From CAZHPY01 sp964534705 (GTDB taxonomy: Bacteria; Omnitrophota; Gorgyraeia; 2-01-FULL-45-10), in the NCBI GenBank assembly GCA_964534705.1, contig CAZHPY010000016.1:1-27321 (forward strand): a DNA stretch of 27,321 nt, given 5' to 3'. Positions 14,985 to 22,114 of the stretch are shown in pieces. Made by a program: the position numbers and the translations under genes. The notes under the pieces were generated by a model. The model was not told the DNA's origin and ran no database searches. It was given only the letters and a program-made list of their open reading frames with translations. Numbering within the stretch: the stretch's first letter is position 1; every line of letters starts with the position of its first letter.

Positions 14985-16664
14985 TTATTTTATTTTTCTC
15001 TTCTTAATGGTATCCTGCCAGCCTTCCTGCGTAAGATTGTAATTGGGCACATATGTATTTTCCGCAGTCGGCTCTCCTTCCAGGCGTTTTTCCTTGTTAA
15101 TAAGCCTGACGGTAACAAAAAATATCAACTCGCTCTTCTGCTTCGTCTTTTCTTTCTTTGATACAAGCAGCCCTATGAATGGCACGTCCCCAAGCACGTC
15201 GCCTATGAACGGGATGGGCTTTTTTACGTCGATGATATTTTCCTTTATAAGCCCGCCTATGAATATGGTATCATTATTCTTTATCATTATTTTCGTATTG
15301 GCCTGCCTTGATGAAAAAACCGGCGCGACAATGCCGCTTGCCGCATCTATAGTATCGTACTTGACCAGGTCGCTGATCTCAGGGATGACATCCACGACTA
15401 TCTGCCCTTTTTCATTTATATGCGGCGTGACCTTAAGTTTGACCCCAAGATCTTTTGCTTCATAGCCCGTAATCTCCATTTTACCTGTTATCGCGTTTCT
15501 TTCATATTTAGGCATATTAAGGGTCTGTCCGACCAGGATATTGGCTTCCGTATTATCAAGAGTCGCTATGCGGGGATTCGATATGACCTCTGTGTCAGAA
15601 CGCTGTTTTAAGAATTCTAAAACTGCCTGGAACTGCGAAAAATCCAGCGTCCCGAATTTAAAAGTATCCTGGAATATATCCTGGGTAAAATCTATAAAAG
15701 GAAACCCTTTGGCATAATTAGTGCCTGGCGGAGCCGTGGCTGTCCCCGGCGTTCCAGGATAGGCTGCCGGCGTGGTCGATGTTGTAACGCCGCCCGCAGT
15801 AGTTGTTACGGTATTGCCGGTTTGCACCAATGGAGTATACTGGTTCAGCCATCCCATGCCGGTCCCGGTACCAAAATAATTAAATGGGAACGTTATCGGC
15901 CTCTTGGCGCCGCTGGCGGAAAATTTAATGTTCCAGTCTATGCCGAGCTTTTCATCGTCGCCTAAGATCGTTTCGATGACACGCGCTTCTATCATGACCT
16001 GGTCTGTTTCTTTATCAAGTTTCTGGATGATCTCTCCTATCTTATAAACATTCGTAGGAATATCCGTAACTATGACCGTATTCGTCCTTTCATCGAACCG
16101 GACCTTCCCCCTGGCCCCAACGATCTTTTTTAACGAACTGACCGCATCCTTGGCTTTTCCGTAATTTAAGCTGAAAGTCTGCGTCACAACCTCTTCCTGC
16201 TTTAATCTATCGAGCGTTACTACGCGGATTATGTCCCCTTCCCTTTCGTAAGCAAAACCATAGTTCCTTGTTATGATATCAAGAGCCACCTTCCATGGCT
16301 TATTTGTCAGCTTAAGGTCTATTATGCCCTTAACATCGGGCGCGGCGACTATGTCGACTCCCGAGACTTCCGAAATATACGCCAAAACTGTCTTTATATC
16401 GGCTCCCTTAAAATTTACAGTTACATTTCCTGGATCCAGCTTTATTTGTTCTTCTTGCGACGCCTCCGCTTCTTTTTGCTCTTCGGTTTTTTGTTGGGCA
16501 ACTGCGGCTGGTTGAGGCTGCGCTTCTGTCCTGGTCTCAGGTTTGGCCTGCTGTTCAACCGCTGTCTTAGCCTGCTCTTCCTTAGGCTTTTCCTGCGCCG
16601 ACGACAAATTAGCCATAAATATCACTAAAAACGCCGTTAATATGATTTTTATTTTTCTATTCAC
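14985..16664 (-). CDS. pilQ: PilQ/GspD-family secretin, second of a tandem pair
   Basis: Secretins form the outer-membrane ring through which pili or secreted proteins pass. This 559-residue protein has a signal peptide (1-23, cleavage after SSA), a Gln/Glu/Ala-rich linker (24-75), an N0/STN domain (78-150; VNFKGADIKTVLAYISEV), an N1-like Secretin_N domain (155-215) and the C-terminal secretin core (220-520; VMIEARVIETILGDD, FKFGTLDFSQF, VFSSRQANTKIMIKNNDTIFIGG, ELIFFVTVRL). A Thr/Gly/Pro-rich insert at about 265-318 differs from its twin. Its twin ends 20 bp upstream. The start is GTG at 16662-16664. It is the last gene before the hairpin at 14923. Confidence 0.9.
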   Translation of the reverse strand: MNRKIKIILTAFLVIFMANLSSAQEKPKEEQAKTAVEQQAKPETRTEAQPQPAAVAQQKTEEQKEAEASQEEQIKLDPGNVTVNFKGADIKTVLAYISEVSGVDIVAAPDVKGIIDLKLTNKPWKVALDIITRNYGFAYEREGDIIRVVTLDRLKQEEVVTQTFSLNYGKAKDAVSSLKKIVGARGKVRFDERTNTVIVTDIPTNVYKIGEIIQKLDKETDQVMIEARVIETILGDDEKLGIDWNIKFSASGAKRPITFPFNYFGTGTGMGWLNQYTPLVQTGNTVTTTAGGVTTSTTPAAYPGTPGTATAPPGTNYAKGFPFIDFTQDIFQDTFKFGTLDFSQFQAVLEFLKQRSDTEVISNPRIATLDNTEANILVGQTLNMPKYERNAITGKMEITGYEAKDLGVKLKVTPHINEKGQIVVDVIPEISDLVKYDTIDAASGIVAPVFSSRQANTKIMIKNNDTIFIGGLIKENIIDVKKPIPFIGDVLGDVPFIGLLVSKKEKTKQKSELIFFVTVRLINKEKRLEGEPTAENTYVPNYNLTQEGWQDTIKKRKIK

Positions 16665-16684
16665 TCCAAACTCCCAACTCTCAA

Positions 16685-18289
16685 CTATTTAATCTGTCTC
16701 TTCTTCGAAAGTATCTTCGTTTTATCCACGCTCTGTTCATAAACCGGTTTATACGTATTTTCCGGATTTGGCGTACCTTTAAGTTCTTCCCCTGGCTTCA
16801 CAAGCCTGACCGTTATAAAAAATATCAATTCGACTTTCTGTTTTACCTTTACTTTTTTCGTGAACAACAGCCCTATGTAAGGCAGATCACCGGCTATATC
16901 CCCCAGAAGCGGAAGCTTCTTTTTTGAATCTATGATATTCTCTTTTATCATGCCGCCTATGAATATAGTATCGCCGTTATTCACCATAACCTTGGTATTG
17001 GCCTGTCTAGAAGAAAACACCGGGGCTACTATACCGCTTGACGCATCAAGCGTATCGTACCTCACAAAGTCGCTTATTTCCGGAGCAAGATCAACGACTA
17101 TCTCCTCTTTTTCATTGATATGCGGTGTTACTTTTAGTTTTATCCCAAGGTCCTTCGCTTCATATCCCGCGATCTCCATCTTACCGGTAGTCGTATTTCT
17201 TTCATACTTTGGAAGGTTGATCGTCTGCCCCACTATTATATTAGCGGGGTTATTATTAAGTGTGGTTATGCGCGGGTTAGAAACTATATTTGTGTCGGAC
17301 CTACTCTTGATCATTTCCAGCATCGCGGTAAACTGCGTAAAATCCAGCGTCCCGAATTTAAAAGTATCGCTGAATATATCCTGGGTAAAATCTACGTAAG
17401 GAAATCCTTTGCTGCCGGCGGAGGCAATCGGATAAGGAGGCGTAGTGTTTGAGCCGGATGCGCCGCTGGTCGTAGTAACCGTGCTGTCAGAGCCTGCCTG
17501 TACCAGCGGGTAATAACTTTTCAAGAAAGGGGCGTCGTCGTTGTAATAATCGAACGGCGCCGTTATCGGCCTCTTTGCTCCGCTGGCCGTGATCTTTATG
17601 TTCCAGTCGATGCCAAGTCTCTCATCATCGCCTAAAACAGTCTCAAGGACACGCGCTTCAATGAGCACCTGGCTGGTCTCTTTATCGAGCCTTTCTATGA
17701 TCTGGCTTATTTTATAGGTATTGGTAGGGATATCCGTTACAAGGACCGTATTGGTCCTGTCATCATACATAACGCTGCCTCTTTCCCCTACTATATCTTC
17801 GACTGAACTGGCTATGTCTTTTGCTTTTCCGTAATTTACCTTGACGGCATGCGTTACAACCTCTTCCTGCTTTAATTTATCGAGCGTTACAACGCGGATC
17901 AAGTCCCCTTCTCTTTCATAAGCAAAACCATAATTCCTTACGATAATGTCCAATGCCACCTTCCATGGCTTGTTATTGAGCCTGAGGTCTATTACGCCTT
18001 TGACGTCGGGCGCCGCTACTATGTCTATACCCGCCACCTCAGATATATACGCAAGGACGGTCTTGATGTCAGCCCCTTTAAAATTAACGGTTACATTGCC
18101 CGGTTCCATCTTTACAACATCCTCCGGCCCCTCGCTCTCTTCCGTGTTTTGTGCCTCCGGCTGCGCCTTCTGCACCCCTGCTTCAGAAGATACGGCCTGA
18201 GGTTTATCTTCTGCTGATAAACCGGATATGCCTATCGTCCAGATAAATATAAACGCTGCCCAGAATATCTTACTTTTTATCGTCCGCAT
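16685..18289 (-). CDS. pilQ: PilQ/GspD-family secretin, first of a tandem pair
   Basis: The 534 residues have the same layout as the following gene: signal peptide (to about residue 26), an acidic linker, N0 domain (PGNVTVNFKGADIKTVLAYI), Secretin_N, and secretin core (VLIEARVLETVLGDD, VFSSRQANTKVMVNNGDTIFIGG, ELIFFITVRL). Over the 84 residues from PGNVTVNF to EEVVT I count eight differences from its twin, so they are recent paralogs or undergo gene conversion. The insert near residues 255-295 is Ser/Gly/Thr-rich and unlike the twin. The ATG overlaps the pilP stop by 20 bp, so this copy takes the standard PilQ position after pilMNOP. Confidence 0.92.
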   Translation of the reverse strand: MRTIKSKIFWAAFIFIWTIGISGLSAEDKPQAVSSEAGVQKAQPEAQNTEESEGPEDVVKMEPGNVTVNFKGADIKTVLAYISEVAGIDIVAAPDVKGVIDLRLNNKPWKVALDIIVRNYGFAYEREGDLIRVVTLDKLKQEEVVTHAVKVNYGKAKDIASSVEDIVGERGSVMYDDRTNTVLVTDIPTNTYKISQIIERLDKETSQVLIEARVLETVLGDDERLGIDWNIKITASGAKRPITAPFDYYNDDAPFLKSYYPLVQAGSDSTVTTTSGASGSNTTPPYPIASAGSKGFPYVDFTQDIFSDTFKFGTLDFTQFTAMLEMIKSRSDTNIVSNPRITTLNNNPANIIVGQTINLPKYERNTTTGKMEIAGYEAKDLGIKLKVTPHINEKEEIVVDLAPEISDFVRYDTLDASSGIVAPVFSSRQANTKVMVNNGDTIFIGGMIKENIIDSKKKLPLLGDIAGDLPYIGLLFTKKVKVKQKVELIFFITVRLVKPGEELKGTPNPENTYKPVYEQSVDKTKILSKKRQIK

Positions 18290-18704
18290 TAGTTTTTTCA
18301 GATTCCTGCAAAGTTAACGTGTAATCCGCGCCCTCTATCGAAAGCTCCACGCGATCACGCAATACGCTCTTTATTATTATTGCGCCGAACTTATCGTTGT
18401 CCTTAACCATCTGCCCGTTTATTATCGCGATCCGTTTTGCGCCAGCTACAGTGGCTATCCCTTCCAGCTTAAGGTCTTCCGGAGAAACTATCTTGTCAAG
18501 ACTGGCGCTCATGGCCCTTTCCTGCCCGATCAAGGGAACGAATGGGTCGCGCTTGCCCTTGGAGTCGTAATCAAACACGCTCTCCGGTGGATCCGACAGA
18601 TCTGCGCAATAACACACAGACGCGCCAAAACACAGGCACATCATTAATATAAAAGTATACACTATTATCTTAAACATTGCATTCTTATTATTAGATTTAT
18701 TCAT
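18270..18704 (-). CDS. pilP: PilP-like pilus assembly lipoprotein or periplasmic protein
   Basis: In T4P systems PilP links PilN/PilO to the PilQ secretin. From the ATG at 18704 the protein has 144 residues: a hydrophobic N-terminal segment (about 10-32, FKIIVYTFILMMCLCFG), a short linker with KGKRDPFVPL, the phrase that precedes the PilP beta domain, and LKLEGIATVAGAKRIAIINGQ. It lacks a clean lipobox; VCYCA contains a cysteine, but lipidation is uncertain. The frame is open 13 codons further upstream, but the chosen ATG gives only an 8-bp overlap with pilO. Its place between pilO and pilQ supports the call. Confidence 0.85.
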   Translation of the reverse strand: MNKSNNKNAMFKIIVYTFILMMCLCFGASVCYCADLSDPPESVFDYDSKGKRDPFVPLIGQERAMSASLDKIVSPEDLKLEGIATVAGAKRIAIINGQMVKDNDKFGAIIIKSVLRDRVELSIEGADYTLTLQESEKTNADDKK

Positions 18705-19293
18705 TGGGCAATATATATGTATAAACCATGAGCTCCACATCATGCCTTTTCGGCATAGTTGAATTTGCCTTGATGCTTACATCAACTACCTTCATGAACC
18801 TGTCGCCGGTCTCCAGGTTACTTAAAAAACGGCCAAGCTCATGATAACCGGATTTTGCCGTAATAAGGATCGGTATTTCCTCATAAACCAGGCTCTTTTT
18901 TTCCTTTTGGGATTTTAAGACCACCGGCGTTATGCCGATAATGCTTATATTGGCATTCCTTGCCATTTTAGAAAGGTTCTCAAGGAGACTGGGTATTTCC
19001 TGCTGCGCGGGAAGTTTTTTCTCATACAATTCTATCTTATCTTTGTATTCGTCGACCTTTTTCTTGAAGGCGTCCGTCTGCCCTATCAGACCTTTTCCTT
19101 CTTTCAGGTCCTTGCTAAGGGTCAGCACCTTCCCTGTAACAACTACGTCTTTTGTAAGCTGCGGCAGGAATATAAAATATATATAAACGACGAACAGCAA
19201 TATGCCCAACACGCCAAAAAGGATGTATCTCTGGGTCTTGGCATCCTTAAAGTCTATATTTTTGAAGTCTATGCTTTTCAGGTCAAAGGCCAT
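18697..19293 (-). CDS. pilO: PilO, inner-membrane pilus assembly protein
   Basis: PilO pairs with PilN in the inner-membrane alignment complex. The 198 residues have a short cytoplasmic start (MAFDLKSIDFKNIDFKDAKTQ), one membrane helix (about 24-45, YILFGVLGILLFVVYIYFIF), a charged coiled coil (about 55-110) and a ferredoxin-like periplasmic domain (about 115-195; ISIIGITPV, YHELGRFLSNLETGDRFMKV). The latter is the typical PilO signature. It begins 3 bp after pilN. Confidence 0.92.
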   Translation of the reverse strand: MAFDLKSIDFKNIDFKDAKTQRYILFGVLGILLFVVYIYFIFLPQLTKDVVVTGKVLTLSKDLKEGKGLIGQTDAFKKKVDEYKDKIELYEKKLPAQQEIPSLLENLSKMARNANISIIGITPVVLKSQKEKKSLVYEEIPILITAKSGYHELGRFLSNLETGDRFMKVVDVSIKANSTMPKRHDVELMVYTYILPNE

Positions 19294-19296
19294 ATT

Positions 19297-19980
19297 CTAT
19301 TTCGTTTTAAAAAGGCACGTTATCTTAAAATTCATTACTTCCTGCCCGGAAACCTGCTCTCTTTTTATGTTACCCAGCTCGATGTCACCAAAATCTGAAT
19401 AGAACGACGGGTTTTCCTTCAGGCTCTTTATGAACCGTCCTATCAACGCGGTACCTTCTTCCCCCATACTTGATGCTGCGCCCGATATGATAAGGTACCT
19501 TTCGAGGACCTTTTCCATCGCCGGCTTACCCTGGGCCTCTCTTGCCTTCTGCGCGTTGGAAGCGCCGGCCCGCGGCCTTTCGACCAGCTTTTCGTCATAC
19601 TCAAGCTGGGTCAGCCATACGCCGGGCGTTATTGCGTCATTCATGCTGCCGAGCTTCTTTGCCCAGCTGAAACGCTTCACCATCAGTTCATCGATCGCCT
19701 TCACTTTATTGCTCATCACCGATGCCTGGGCGCTTAATTTGTCCGCTTCAGTTTTAGCCGGCAATATTTCTTTGTACTTTTTCTCAAGCGAACGAAGCAC
19801 GGTATCGCCCAGCATACCCATTCCAAACACAGCTATCTGGACAGCGACGAAAATACCTGCGGCGATCAGGAATATGTTGAATAAAGGCAGTTTTTCCAGG
19901 TTAATGTTTTTTACATCGATCTTCGGCGCGGCGCGCTTCCTCTTTTTTAGTTCTTCCGGCAGTAGATTTATTTCCAGCAT
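19297..19980 (-). CDS. pilN: PilN, inner-membrane pilus assembly protein
   Basis: PilN connects cytoplasmic PilM with periplasmic PilO. The 227 residues begin MLEINLLPEELKKRKR, the conserved INLLP motif that docks in PilM. A basic and Ile-rich stretch follows, then a membrane helix at about 36-58 (NIFLIAAGIFVAVQIAVFGMG), a coiled coil and a periplasmic ferredoxin-like domain (VWLTQLEYDEKLV, YLIISGAASS). AAGGTGAT precedes the ATG, which lies 7 bp after pilM. Confidence 0.92.
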   Translation of the reverse strand: MLEINLLPEELKKRKRAAPKIDVKNINLEKLPLFNIFLIAAGIFVAVQIAVFGMGMLGDTVLRSLEKKYKEILPAKTEADKLSAQASVMSNKVKAIDELMVKRFSWAKKLGSMNDAITPGVWLTQLEYDEKLVERPRAGASNAQKAREAQGKPAMEKVLERYLIISGAASSMGEEGTALIGRFIKSLKENPSFYSDFGDIELGNIKREQVSGQEVMNFKITCLFKTK

Positions 19981-19987
19981 TATCGGA

Positions 19988-21019
19988 TCACCTTAGCGCA
20001 AGCCCTGCCGCAACGGCAAAAGACCTGCTCATGTTCTTTAATAGCTCCGTGTTTTGGGATAACTTAGACTTGTCCAGGAACTGAAAAGGGTCCCAGAAAA
20101 ATGGCTTTGACTCAAATGCTTCATTAAAAATATTTTCCAGTCCTGCCAAACCTGATGCACCCCCCGAAATATAGATCTCATCTATTCCCCTGCCCGATTG
20201 ATTTTCATAATAACTGAACGAGAGCCTCGTTTCGTCTACAAGATTATTTGTTGCATTCTTTGTGTATTTCAGCACTTCCTGCTCTTTGTCCTGGGGAAAT
20301 ATTTTTAGTTTTTCCGCATCCGCCTTATCGATATTAAGGCCTTTTGCTATAGCAGTGGTAAAATCCGATCCTCCTATGGCTACATCCCTTGAAAAATACA
20401 ATATGCCGTCGCGGACTATGCTGACATTTGTGATGTTGGCCCCTACATTGAGTAGCGCTGCCGTTTTGCTTTGATCGCGGCCGCCAAAGTTCCTCAAAAA
20501 TGAATTTGCCACTGCGAATGTATCCACATCGACAACCACGACGTTTAAACCGCTCTCTTCGGCCACAGCTATTTTTTCCAGCACAAGCTCTTTCTTGACC
20601 GCGACTAGAAGGGTTTCGAGCTTATTCTCCTTGTCGTCCTTTTTTAAAACCTGGTAATCTATTATGCAATCGTCGATCGCAAATGGTATATATTTTTCCG
20701 CTTCGAATTTTATGGCTCCCCTTAACTCATCTTCTCTCATTTTCGGCATGGAAACGAACCGCACTATCGTTGAAGGCCCGGACACGGATATGTTTACTTC
20801 CCTTGTCGATAACTTCAGTTCCTCCACGAGCGATTTGATCGTTCCCGCCAGCGTTGCTTTGGATACATCAGGAAGTGCTTTAAGTCCTATATGCGTCAGG
20901 GCGGGCTTGTCATCCAGGTCTTCTATTTCCAGGATCTTTACCGCAGAACTCCCTATATCGAGCCCTGTCCTGTATTTTGTCTTTGGCTGGAACTTTTTTT
21001 TGAAATCAAGATCGAACAT
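19988..21019 (-). CDS. pilM: PilM, actin-like cytoplasmic pilus assembly ATPase
   Basis: PilM is the FtsA/actin-fold protein that binds the N-terminus of PilN on the cytoplasmic side. The 343 residues show the first phosphate loop in TGLDIGSSAVKILEIE (19-34), an inserted 1C-like subdomain (VSGPSTIVRFVSMPKMREDEL), phosphate 2 around ALLNVGANITNVSIV and the adenosine motif IYISGGASGLAGL. No good ribosome site is visible, and the gene starts 16 bp after the second pilin, so coupling is likely. Confidence 0.94.
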   Translation of the reverse strand: MFDLDFKKKFQPKTKYRTGLDIGSSAVKILEIEDLDDKPALTHIGLKALPDVSKATLAGTIKSLVEELKLSTREVNISVSGPSTIVRFVSMPKMREDELRGAIKFEAEKYIPFAIDDCIIDYQVLKKDDKENKLETLLVAVKKELVLEKIAVAEESGLNVVVVDVDTFAVANSFLRNFGGRDQSKTAALLNVGANITNVSIVRDGILYFSRDVAIGGSDFTTAIAKGLNIDKADAEKLKIFPQDKEQEVLKYTKNATNNLVDETRLSFSYYENQSGRGIDEIYISGGASGLAGLENIFNEAFESKPFFWDPFQFLDKSKLSQNTELLKNMSRSFAVAAGLALR

Positions 21020-21035
21020 AGTTTAGTGAGATAGT

Positions 21036-21389
21036 TTAAAGGATGTGCCCTTTACTGCTCAAACCGCAGGTAACCTGCTCGGCACTTCCTACTGCATGTA
21101 TAGTATAAACACCTGCGCCCGGGCATCTGGGCCTGGAGCTTTTTAAATACGAATATATTCCTTCGTCGTCCGACTCAGAAGGAACTGTTCCGGTTGCGAT
21201 CTTATTTTCCATGACCCACTGGTCTACCGCTGAATTGATCTGCCTCAAATTCGCTATGCATGCATTCTTCTGGGATTCGGATCGCGATCTGGCATAATTG
21301 GGAATGGCGACAGAAAGTATGATAGTTATGATAGCGAGCGCGATCATCAGCTCGATGATAGTAAAACCTTCCTTTATATTATTATCCAT
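21036..21389 (-). CDS. Type IV pilin-like protein, second (probably minor) pilin
   Basis: The 117 residues have an eight-residue leader (MDNNIKEG) and then FTIIELMIALAIITIILSVAIPNY, a prepilin peptidase site with Glu at mature position 5 and the hydrophobic assembly helix. The globular part has three cysteines (ACIANLRQI, RCPGAGVYTI, TCGLSSKGH) in the same order as the neighbouring pilin, so the two are paralogs, though this one is more divergent. It has its own promoter and leads into pilM-pilQ, so it is probably made at the lower level of the assembly genes. No Shine-Dalgarno is seen before ATG 21389. Confidence 0.88.
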   Translation of the reverse strand: MDNNIKEGFTIIELMIALAIITIILSVAIPNYARSRSESQKNACIANLRQINSAVDQWVMENKIATGTVPSESDDEGIYSYLKSSRPRCPGAGVYTIHAVGSAEQVTCGLSSKGHIL

Positions 21390-21412
21390 TTTATATATTT
21401 AATATTTAAACA

Positions 21413-21441
21413 AATTTATCATAATATTATTATAAAGTCAA
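21413..21441 (-). promoter_or_regulatory. Candidate promoter for second pilin and pilMNOPQQ
   Basis: The minus strand has TTGACT (21436-21441), 17 bp of A/T-rich spacer and TAAATT (21413-21418). It lies between the pilin terminator and the next start codon, which is where a promoter is required if the terminator works. The -10 has 4 of 6 consensus bases. Confidence 0.55.
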
Positions 21442-21459
21442 TAGCATGGAAAATATAAA

Positions 21460-21501
21460 TAAAAAATCCCGCACATCCTCATTTCTAAAGATGCGCGGGA
21501 T
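21460..21501 (-). terminator. Intrinsic terminator after the major pilin gene
   Basis: On the minus strand ATCCCGCGCATC (21490-21501) pairs with GATGTGCGGGAT (21466-21477), 12 pairs with one G-U wobble and a 12-nt loop. T6 (21461-21466) and more T-rich sequence follow at once. This is the best terminator in the window, starting 23 bp after the pilin stop. Confidence 0.9.
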
Positions 21502-21524
21502 AATTCTACTGCCTACAGGACGTA

Positions 21525-21854
21525 TTACGGTAGAACGTGTCCTGCCGCACCGCAACTTGGCGCCGTATCAATATTACCCATTGTATAGGTGCCGGCTGCT
21601 GGGCATGCCGGTGTCCTCTTTATATAAGTAGGCACCAGATCAGTCATTGCAGGCGTGACAGTGCTAGCCACTCCCGTATCAAGCGCATATACCTGCTTAG
21701 CCCCTTCTATCTGCTTAAGGTTTGCTATGCAAGCCTGCGTTTGGGCCTGTGTCCTGGCTCTTACGAAGTTCGGTATGGCTATTGCTGCCAATAAACCTAT
21801 AATTGCAACTACTATCATTATTTCTACTAGTGTGAAGCCTTTTTTTCTTAACAT
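21525..21854 (-). CDS. Type IV pilin, probable major pilin
   Basis: The 109-residue prepilin starts MLRKKG and then FTLVEIMIVVAIIGLLAAIAIPNF. This gives a classic basic leader, cleavage after Gly and Glu at mature position 5. The small C-terminal domain has ACIANLKQIEGAKQVYAL, TPACPAAGTYTM and SCGAAGHVLP, that is, three cysteines and a GTYT turn. Similar pilins occur in PVC-related phyla. The frame is open back to a GTG at 21863, but GGGAGGTG sits six bases before the ATG at 21854, so ATG is preferred. The gene stands alone between a promoter-leader region and a strong terminator, as expected for an abundant structural subunit. Confidence 0.92.
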   Translation of the reverse strand: MLRKKGFTLVEIMIVVAIIGLLAAIAIPNFVRARTQAQTQACIANLKQIEGAKQVYALDTGVASTVTPAMTDLVPTYIKRTPACPAAGTYTMGNIDTAPSCGAAGHVLP

Positions 21855-21913
21855 GTTACTCACCTCCCTTCCTCGTATTTTTTATATAAGGATGAATTTG
21901 GGACCAAATTAAA

Positions 21914-21981
21914 TGAAAAAAAATCTCCAAAAAGACCCTTTTCAAAGCTTTCTTTTTGTTCTCTTAGGTCTATTTGGAGAT
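21914..21981 (-). terminator. Intrinsic terminator in the leader upstream of the major pilin
   Basis: On the minus strand ATCTCCAAATAGACC (21967-21981) pairs with GGTCTTTTTGGAGAT (21923-21937): 14 of 15 positions pair and one is U-U. The loop has 29 nt, and T8 follows (21916-21923). It could end the pilB-pilC transcript or act as the terminator half of an attenuator for the pilin. Confidence 0.8.
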
Positions 21982-22042
21982 CTCTACTTAGCAAATATAT
22001 ATTATGGCATTCTTGCTACTACTTCCCCTTCAAGACCTTACA
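21914..22042 (-). ncRNA. Candidate attenuator/riboswitch-like leader or small RNA upstream of the major pilin
   Basis: A transcript from the strong promoter at 22048-22076 would run about 125 nt into the terminator. Its first segment AGGTCTTGAAGGGGA (22024-22038) can pair with TCTCCAAATAGACCT (21966-21980), which is the 5' arm of that terminator: 11 of 15 pairs around a 4x4 internal loop. The terminator and this anti-terminator therefore exclude one another. Between them lies a hairpin, TAGCAA (22013-22018) with TTGCTA (21989-21994). No known riboswitch class is recognised, and the call rests on hand folding. Confidence 0.5.
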
Positions 22043-22047
22043 TTACA

Positions 22048-22076
22048 AGTATACCCTATAAATACAGCTTTGTCAA
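22048..22076 (-). promoter_or_regulatory. Near-consensus sigma70 promoter upstream of the pilin leader
   Basis: The minus strand has a perfect TTGACA (22071-22076), a 17-bp spacer and TATACT (22048-22053), 11 of 12 consensus bases. It starts 38 bp after the pilC stop and abuts a GC hairpin (22076-22095). The predicted start is near 22042, 188 nt before the pilin ATG, with the terminator in between. Confidence 0.85.
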
Positions 22077-22114
22077 CCCCCGCTTCCGTGGGGGTAAACC
22101 CCGCAAACCGGCCG

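Noticed and set aside
21863..21920. A sigma54 promoter just before the pilin
   Set aside because: There is a GG in TTTGGTCCC, but no GC at the -12 position and correct spacing. A weak TATATA alone is not enough to call a promoter.
21914..22042. A c-di-GMP (GEMM) or 3',3'-cGAMP riboswitch before the pilin, as known in Geobacter
   Set aside because: The conserved GEMM core sequences and the paired P1a/P1b tetraloop-receptor layout are not present. Only the general attenuator geometry is supported.
22037..22046. Leader peptide in the pilin leader
   Set aside because: The available ATG is followed at once by TAA, and another (ATG CCA TAA) encodes two residues. No ribosome site precedes a useful frame.
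22076..22095. Hairpin ACCCCC/GGGGGT as the pilC terminator
   Set aside because: It is followed by TTGACAAAG, which is the -35 element, rather than a T-run, so it does not look like an intrinsic terminator.
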